From: Microthyrium microscopicum
Taxonomy: Eukaryota > Ascomycota > Dothideomycetes > Microthyriales > Microthyriaceae
Length of the DNA: 64,000 nucleotides
Direction of reading: 5' to 3'
NCBI GenBank assembly: GCA_010405405.1
Contig: MU004237.1
Coordinates: forward strand, 1,623,345-1,687,344
In this document: in pieces, positions 56,923 to 64,000 of the stretch
How positions within the stretch are numbered: position 1 is the stretch's first letter
Layout of the letters: every line of letters begins with the position of its first letter
Position numbers and translations under genes: made by a program
The notes under the pieces: generated by a model
Seen by the model: the letters and a program-made list of their open reading frames with translations, nothing else
Told to the model about the DNA's origin: nothing
Databases searched by the model: none

Positions 56923-58534
56923 ATGGCTGACGCGCTATGTGGGCCGTCAAATCCCCTCCAAAACTTCCAAAAACACACCCAACAAGATAGATCTTCACAG
57001 CAAGACAGATTAGTATCTAGAGCTGGCCCTTCACAAGTATGTATCGTGTTCATACAGGATTCGAGTTGTAGCTAATATCTTATTCAGGGCTTTAGATCTC
57101 CCTCTCAGAATGCCGGACTACTAGATCCTGAATTCGAAGCCTTTCAAGCCGGCCATCCTACTCCAGCCGTTCCTCTCGCCGCTCCATCCCCGTTTTTCCA
57201 GCAATCCTTCCCACAGCGACATCAAACTCCTTTCTCGCAGCCAGCAGTCATAGGTGCTGCGCCAGACTGGGCACTCGATTTCCAACGACTGAATCTCTCA
57301 AGCCCCTCCCCCGCATCTCAGCAACATGCCCACCAAGCACCGAGTGCATTCTCACAGGCGCCAATGGCGAGCCAACCGTCCATAACGGCTGGAGCTTCAT
57401 ATTCGAGTCCAATGTTCAACTCGTATTCGACGGGTATGATGGGTGCTGGATATGGCCCGGGTGTAGGCATGGGTTATATGCCTGGCCAAGAAGAGCGGAT
57501 GCTTGAAGCTCAGAATCAAGCGCAGAAACAAACGCCAGTATTTGACGATGCCGCATTTGCTGCAGCTTTCGACGACGCAGCTGCGTTCTTACAACCTCAA
57601 CCGCAAACAGCCAGTGACTTGAAAGCTAGCAAATCTCTTGCTATGAGCGAAATGGATGCTTTGATGCGATCAGAGGAAGAATTGGATGCTATCATGAGCG
57701 GCGCCGTTATGCCGGAGCATAATGACTCGGATTATGCTACCTTTGAAATCAACAAGGTACATTTCCATGATTCCGTCGTCACTCACGAGCCACTTCTTCA
57801 AGAAGAGTCAAAACAACAAGAGGAACGGTTTATGGATGTAGGAGATGCTTTGGCACAGACTGCTGGACAATTACTTGACAGTGTCTCGCACGAAACATCA
57901 GAAAAGTTTGCTCAGAGCAGTTTCTTGGAACTCATGAGAAGGCTGAGAGATCGAGAAGTGAAAGTTGATGGAGACAATTTCATAGATGTAAGCACCCTGA
58001 GTTCTGATCATTGTTATACAGAGCTAACAGTCGTAGTCATCTACAAACGCCATCGCCAATACTACAGGAGAGGAGTCCATGATGATGGATCCTGTCCCAC
58101 CACAACTGCCGGATATTGAAGAGGGGGGACCAGGGGCACCATACGAACCAGTTGGTGAGTCTTGAACGGAACAATGCTATTGAATATCCCAAGACTATAC
58201 GACACGTCGTGACATTTCGGGTGACTTGAGAAGGCTGATTCGGGTTCAACATCGGTTAGCTGAAAGCCCTTTTCCACCATACTCTTACCTTGCCTGAACG
58301 AAACGACAACTCGTCGCACCCATCCACACTCCACCCACCCACACACATACCACGATCTTTTATTATTTTTCTCTTTTCCCGCTCATTATTTACTCGTTGC
58401 ATTTGGAAGACGGAACAATATCCTGACTATTCGCTCTTTTTGAACATCTAGAATACCTTTCTAGACCTCTTACTCCTGAGATCGATCCGCCCGCGCCAAC
58501 GCTTGCGGCTTGGAAACAACGACTACTTGGATGA
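56923..58534 (+). CDS. PEX20: Peroxin 20, PTS2 co-receptor
   Basis: Exons 56923-57036, 57088-57987, 58037-58154 and 58452-58534 give 404 residues. In filamentous fungi and Yarrowia, Pex20 works with Pex7 to import PTS2 proteins into peroxisomes, as Pex18/Pex21 do in yeast. The N-terminus MADALCGPSNPLQNFQKHT carries the conserved Cys (C6) that is ubiquitinated for receptor recycling. W99-A-L-D-F103 fits the W-x3-F/Y motif for docking on Pex13/Pex14. The middle is Gln/Pro/Ala-rich and disordered. The C-terminal part (SSFLELMRRLRDREVKVDGDNF) is the Pex7-binding region. The last two exons (TTGEESMMMDPVPPQLPDIEE, then EYLSRPLTPEIDPPAPTLAAWKQRLLG) were found by splice phase. Intron 3 (297 bp) is long, so an extra exon there is possible. 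Confidence 0.88.
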
Positions 58535-59782
58535 GAGGCTGGGAGAAATAACATCAAACACCACACAAAACCATCATCCCTTGCTTGCCCTGTTCACACA
58601 CTCCTCCCATTACCGTTACTCTTCAGCGGCACTTCAGTAACACGGTCGGCTGACACGTGGACAATATCATCAGATTCGACCACTACCTTCGCACACCACG
58701 CTGGCACCAGAGATTCGCCAGCATCTTATGTAGCCGGGTGCTACTTCTTTCGACGCGACGGTATAATACCTTGAGGCCAGGTACCTTCCAATAATGAGGC
58801 AAGGCTAGCCAGCACACCACCTTTTCTACGATGAGGCTGGAAAATGAGAAGGCTACTATCCATAGCATAAAACGAATTTCCAGCAATGATGAACAAGATA
58901 TGACTAAAGTATGCATTGAAATCAGTGAGCTGGATTTTGGAAAATGATACAGCTAGTTGTCTGGGCGGATGATCGAAATGATTTGCTGGGAGAACTCGAA
59001 TTAGGACGCAGTTCTTCGACTTCTGCATGATCTGGTAGCTGTCACATAATCAATGGCTGAAATGGCAAAATTTGCAATTCCTGCTCTCTATGTTGGTGAC
59101 TACGTGGTTTCCTTGAGCGGAAATGTGTTTGGCGTTCTGAAATGAGCAATCCCATGAGACTGGACTTGCAAAACAGACTGCCAGCCTTACCGCAACATTC
59201 CAAAAAATTCAACCAAACTTTAGAACCTAGACGATGAAATCTGCCTTGACGTATCGCTGACCAGGGAATTGTGGTCAAAGGCAATGAAAAGATTGCAATG
59301 CGGTTGAATAGATGACATCTTTCAAACTTTCCAACGACGTTCAGACACTAAGCTTCGGGACACGCAGATTTATTCCGACTCTTTTACATGTCCGTTGACG
59401 TTCAAGCAGGCTGACACTCTATATTCGCGTGCGTTCTTGAGATCCGCGCCGTGTCAGTCATTAAAACTTGGCTTCTTGACTCTCCAATGATGGATGAAGG
59501 TCAACACGTTTCCGTGATGTCAAGCCGCACGTTTTAGTCAAACATACTCACAATATCCTTTCTCATGGGTCAGTTAGCTGCCGGATTGGAAGTTTACGAG
59601 TGGACTACACCAATCAGCTATATTCTTGTAATCGGGTTGCAGGAGCCTACATTGTACTAATATGCGGCTCATCAGGCTGAGGCTGAGTCCCTACTCCTCA
59701 CGATCTTGTGGCTGCCCCAAGGAATGGATCAACTATTTTCAGGAACTTGGAAACCTTTCAGCATGATATCGACAGACGCAGA
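58535..59782. other. Intergenic, no gene supported
   Basis: About 1.25 kb. A 95-codon frame on the minus strand (59028-58741) starts with ATG and has a hydrophobic middle (FNAYFSHILFIIAGNSFYA), but it has no recognisable family and no neighbour support. Confidence 0.45.
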
Positions 59783-60991
59783 ATGAAGTCCATAACCATC
59801 CACGCAGTCATATGGCTCTCCTACTCTGTGCTTTACTGTGTCGCGCAAACCGCCAACTCTAGTACCGAAGCCTGTGCCGTTCCTCCTATCATCAAAGAGC
59901 GACAAGTCACTGGCGAGCTACTGACGGATCCTCCCCTCAATACCTTGAGTATAATAAAACCAATCCACAACCATGGCTGCACCACATTGCAAAGGCAAAT
60001 GCTTACGGAGGCATGGAACGAGGCCGGAGAGCTTGCCGATGCCTTCGATGACTGGGAGTCGTCAGGATGGACATTCGATGGAAAATATCAGCCCGCGATG
60101 GATATGTACATGGGAACTGGATCGAGGCATGACTGGGCCTGGTGGGGACCAGATGGGCCATTGAAGCGTAAGAACCTCTCTCCGCAAATCTTCAGCCTTA
60201 TATAACACGCAAATTGCTGAAAGCACGTAGAGAACGTTCGACGGCAACGAGGCATTCACTTTCCCACGGATTACACCCCCAGTCGTACATACAGCTACTT
60301 CTACTGCAACGAGAAGGACGTGCCATTCACCATCCCAGAGAACCCCGACAAAAACAAATGCTGTCCCGCAGACGATCCAGCATGCTGTAAACCCGAAAAC
60401 GCCAAAAAAGCAGATCTGTTCGCCTACACCTGGGACGCACCAGGCTGGATCTGGTCAGCACACTACATCGTTTTCTGCCCACGCTTCTTCCTACCACCCA
60501 TGACCTCGCTATCCCAAAAGAAAATCGACAACGCAAACTCATATGGAGCGAAGAGGATCGTAGACTATTGGCTAAACACCCGCGCCATCTACCTAATGCA
60601 CGAGACATGGCATTGGGCAAAAACCGTTTCGCGTCCAACATGCGATCTGGAGCCAGAAATCTACGACGCGGCGCAGGTATATCTCCTGCCGGGCAAGGTA
60701 GGAACAGACATAGCGAAACTGAATGCGCATAGTTGGACTATTGCCGCGCTCGCGATTTGGTTGCAGAAGACGTATGATCTGGTGTCGCCGCCTACGCCGT
60801 GGCAGTTTGTGCCGCCTTCACTGCTTAATCTGAATTCGACACTGATGCCGACATTGTATCCAAAGCCGCTGGAGGACGTGGGTGTTGATGTGAAATTGAT
60901 GGCACCGCCGGATGGGTGGGAGGCGCCTGTTATTTATACGAATAGTTCTTCTGTGGGTCAGTGGACAGCGTGGTTGAGCGGTGGTGGTTGA
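59783..60991 (+). CDS. Secreted HExxH metallopeptidase-like protein
   Basis: Exons 59783-60167 and 60231-60991 give 381 residues. The signal peptide is MKSITIHAVIWLSYSVLYCVAQ. A zinc-binding HETWH motif (H252-E253-x2-H256) sits in IYLMHETWHWAKTV, as in lysine-specific and deuterolysin-like (M35-type) fungal peptidases. A candidate third ligand is the His in KLNAHSWTIAALAIWL; this is inference. Unusual is a Cys-dense insertion, DKNKCCPADDPACCKPENAKK, about 80 residues before the motif. The WTFDGKYQPAMDMYMGTGS segment and YTWDAPGWIWSAHYIVFCP fit the HExxH 'putative peptidase domain' proteins of ascomycetes. Two NSS/NST sites near the C-terminus could be glycosylated. It is convergent with SSD1. 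Substrate unknown. Confidence 0.75.
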
Positions 60992-61857
60992 GTGATGTAG
61001 GATCGTCCAAGAGGAATGTTGCAAAGAGGGTTGGCTTTTATTGTCTGTATGGCTACCAAAATATGCGAAGCAAAAGACCAAGAAGTTTTTTGAGGCATGT
61101 TCCCTTCGGAATCACTCTGTCATAACCTTGCACTCCCGAACGTGAGCGCTAGCTGTAAGCATACGGGTGAAATGGCCTGGAAGGTTAGAACCAGTGTATG
61201 TATAAACTTCCCACGAATTCGGTGGGAGGCACATGAGCATAGACTTAGATACCGCAAGCAGATTTTGGGAAAAAACAACAGTTTGATTGATGAATAAAGA
61301 TCCAATGTACCGCTTAATCGCCCATAACATCAAATTTCCCCCTCGGAAATAAGAAAAACAACCCATAAGCATATATTAGTATGATCATGTATTTTTTGTC
61401 CCTGTCCATCAAAGCTATTACACCCAGTCCCCACCCGTTCTAGAAAGTGTTGCTCGCGGATAATATATGTCTGGGATGGTTTCCCTGCCCTGACTCGCGA
61501 GAGTTGCGCGCTAAAGTTGTGAGGAGATTTATCGTTTGGTTGCAGACAACGACGTGGGCAAGAGTTGAGTAAACTGGATTGTGAGGTGATATGTCGAGAA
61601 GAATGTGCTATATTCCCAAAGATGCGGTATAAATGCCAAGTACTCGCGCGCGGTCAAGTATTTCAACAGACGAACGTGCTCATGCTTTGCGGGAAACCGT
61701 CTTTGGAATACACGGAGGTTTGTAGCGAGCGTCGGGTGTAGTTCGGTCGATAACTTCATAAAGCCAGGATAAAAGAAAAGCTTTTAGGTATTAAGACCCC
61801 GGAAACGGGGTAGTCGCGGGTTGGTCGAAAAGCCATTGCAGCAAGGCGCAAATCGCT
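60992..61857. other. Convergent 3' region
   Basis: This lies between the HExxH gene and the SSD1 end. Only short frames are present and no gene is supported. Confidence 0.5.
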
Positions 61858-64000
61858 TTACAACGCAAAAGGATTGACAGACCGGATGGTCAAGCATCTG
61901 AAGCGAATTAGCAAAGAACGGGTGGGTTGGGACGAATATAACTTACGGTGGGCTCTTGGAGAGATCCGTCTTAAGGATAATGGGCACACGTGTCATCTCG
62001 CGGACTTCCTGTATGTAGTTGCTACCCTCCTCTCTCAAGGTGAACATGCTGAGATACTTGTCTTTGTTGCTGAGTTTGGTCTCGGGATGATCTCCAGCAG
62101 ATTGGGAAAGCTTGGAGTCAGACTTGGTGCGATGAGGCGCACCACCTGGCCGCATACCATTCTTAGTTGGAGATGGTGGCATACTCTGGGTTGGACGATC
62201 GTGGGAAGCGAGTGACACACCAGCGGTCATTTCGGTCATATCAGCCACATCGGTATCTTCGTCATCATCAAAGAGAGCGTCGGCTTCATCGGTAGCCATA
62301 GAGCCAGTGTCCAATTGGCGACGTTTGGCTTCTTGGGCCTCCTTCTCGCGCTGCTTGGCCGCCTCCTGTTCACGGTGAAGCTGAGCAGTAGCCTGGTTGT
62401 TGTTGCCACGAGAGTTGGCCTTTGGCTGTTCGTCTTCTGGGACATAGGCTGAGGATGGCACACCCTTCTCCCAAAACAGTTCAAGGAGACGAGTGTGTTT
62501 GTCAAACTCTGCTTTCTTGAGTGGCAGCTGGTCGCAGTGAACACGCTTTTCAAAGCCCCATTCAGGGATGAGAACATCAAAGGCTGATTCGTAGACGCAG
62601 ACTACAATACCTTCGGCAATGAGGTCACCGCCAATCTCACGAGCCTTTTTGTCCATCATACGGCAGGCATCGATGTGAACGCTTTGCTCTTGAGCGAAAT
62701 GTGCCGAATCCTTCTTCGTGGTACACATCTCCGCGGCCTTAGCCAAGCTATCAACGTCTTCAGCGAAATCGCTAGGGTTACCAGCAAGAACAGAATCAAG
62801 CTGTCGGTGAACAAGAACGTCGGCGTAACGGCGAGTTGGGTGAGTGAAATGAGTGTACACCGGCAAGTTCAAAGCATAATGAGCATGCTTGTCTTCGGAT
62901 GATCGTCCTGCAACATAATAGCGGCCTCGTTGCATAGTCTTGATGAGGAGGGTCTCAACACCCTTTCGGGTATCATCGTCCTCGATCTTGAAGATGCTGT
63001 TTTGCAGACTGCCACTGCTCTCAGTGTCAATGTCGAGACCAATTCCGTTCATGCGTTCATGGAAAGTCTGGAGACGACGCATGTTTGGTGCATCTTGGCG
63101 ACGAAGGAAAGCCTTTTCAGGCATGGCTTCATGAAGCTTATTGGCAACAAAGTAGTTAGCCTTGCAGCATATTTCTTCAATGAGCTCATGAGCTGGCGAG
63201 GAGTTGAAGATGTTGTTCTCCGGTGGTACGTTTTCGTCATCGAGCTGATAGACGAGGCGTAGGGCTGGGATTTCAACCTCTGAACGATCACCATAGCGAG
63301 CTTGTCGCCATCTACGAATGATACTGTTGAGTTTCTTGACATCTTCGGCTTGGCTGTTGTTGAGACCAGATCCACGTCCAGAGAGAACACTGTCGACGTC
63401 TTCGTATGAAAGTAAGCCGGTGCTTTTGATGATACCCTTTCCGATCCAGGTCTCGTCATCAAGAACACGTCCAGTGGAGAGATCAACCTTGAAAACAATA
63501 CTGACAGTGTAGCGGTCCTCACCAGGCTTCAAGCAGAGAATATCGGTAGATAGACGAGGTGGAAGGAGATTAACCGTTCGGTTCGTCAAATATACTGCAG
63601 TGCCACGCTTGCGAGCCTCGCGATCAACCAAAGAGTTGGCCTTGACAAAGTGAGCAACATCTGCAACATGGATAGCGATTTCAGCATGTCCATCATCAAG
63701 AATCTTGAAATGAACTGCATTGTCCAGTTCCTTGATGCCATGGGGGTTGACAGTAAGAACAGGGTCATTGCGGAAATCACGGCGCTCTTGGGTAGCGGCC
63801 TCTCCATCAGCTTCAACGGACCATTGGTCATGTCCAACGTTGTTTGAGACAGCCTCCGCAAATTCATCAGGACCGAAGTTGTTGTCGCGCAAAAGAGCAT
63901 CGGTTTCCACCTTAAGGTCGCCCATGTCTCCAAGAGATTCAACGAGTGTGCCAAATGGATGCAACGAAGTAATGGGCCATCGCTTTATGCAAGCCACAAA
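61858..64000 (-). CDS. SSD1: Translational repressor Ssd1, RNB pseudonuclease (5' part beyond window)
   Basis: Two exons are visible: 64000-61947 (open at the window edge) and 61897-61858. Together they encode about 697 residues of the C-terminal part. Ssd1 binds mRNAs for cell-wall proteins, is controlled by the Cbk1/Cot1 kinase and supports wall integrity and virulence in several fungi. The RNB fold is clear (AEIAIHVADVAHFV, LYTHFTHPTRRYADVLVHRQL and a C-terminal S1-like part), but the metal-binding centre reads NPHGIKELDNA where active RNase II has D-x5-D-x-D-D; three of four Asp are replaced, as in known Ssd1. The frame would stop at TAA inside the donor GTAAGT at 61946; splicing to 61897 gives a C-terminus SPPCLTIRSVNPFAL. 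A Gln/Glu/Arg-rich insert (AKQREKEAQEAKRRQ) lies near the C-terminus. Confidence 0.93.

Noticed and set aside
61943-61946. TAA at 61943-61945 as the end of SSD1
   Set aside because: The TAA lies inside a GTAAGT donor; splicing to 61897 gives a family-like C-terminal tail.

Overview
This 64 kb window is nuclear DNA of a filamentous ascomycete (Pezizomycotina). The evidence is genes broken by many short introns (mostly 45-115 bp) with GTAAGT/GTATGT-type donors and CTAAC-like branch points, together with families typical of this group: a PEX20 peroxin, sedolisin, SSD1, LYC1 and a MEP2-type ammonium transporter. The protein style resembles Leotiomycetes, but that placement is inference. There is no rRNA, tRNA, CRISPR array, prophage or intact transposon.

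Layout. 1.5-3.2 kb: a Cus2/Tat-SF1 splicing factor. 7.0-8.8 kb: an ammonium transporter behind a long leader. 9.8-11.0 kb: a Rei1-like 60S factor, minus strand. 11.7-17.2 kb: two secreted peptidases on the minus strand, a sedolisin and an S10 carboxypeptidase, divergent from a DUF2235 hydrolase (18.4-20.8 kb). 20.8-28.5 kb: a gene-poor 7.7 kb stretch. 28.5-29.5 kb: a bZIP factor. 32.1-34.0 kb: Sas10/Utp3. 35.3-37.0 kb: a flavin monooxygenase. 38.8-39.7 kb: a seven-TM membrane protein. 40.1-41.3 kb: an FtsJ-fold protein with an 18-bp coding minisatellite. 41.7-43.8 kb: an 11-exon nucleoside hydrolase. 44.6-45.8 kb: a LYC1-like acetyltransferase. 46.0-46.2 kb: a 218-bp fold-back element. 46.6-48.0 kb: OLA1. 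48.9-50.0 kb: a Cys-rich, polyproline, probably GPI-anchored wall protein. 50.4-51.5 kb: an AT-hook protein. 52.3-55.2 kb: the divergent mitochondrial pair TIM44 and uS11m. 55.4-56.5 kb: SEC13. 56.9-58.5 kb: PEX20. 59.8-61.0 kb: a secreted HExxH metallopeptidase candidate. 61.9 kb to the edge: SSD1, cut by the window end.

How the genes fit together. Most are ordinary housekeeping genes (splicing, ribosome biogenesis, ER export, mitochondrial and peroxisomal import). The accessory layer concerns extracellular nutrition and the cell surface: three secreted peptidases, an ammonium transporter with GATA-type motifs upstream, nucleoside salvage, possible lysine catabolism and a wall protein. I see no operon-like pathway and no clear new multigene system. 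The best leads are the fold-back element, the Cys-rich/polyproline wall protein, the FtsJ-like protein with its repeat array and altered catalytic motif, the extreme micro-exons in SEC13 and the nucleoside hydrolase, and the gene-poor stretch. Exon borders were derived by hand from splice motifs, reading phase and family conservation. No alignment or database search was run.
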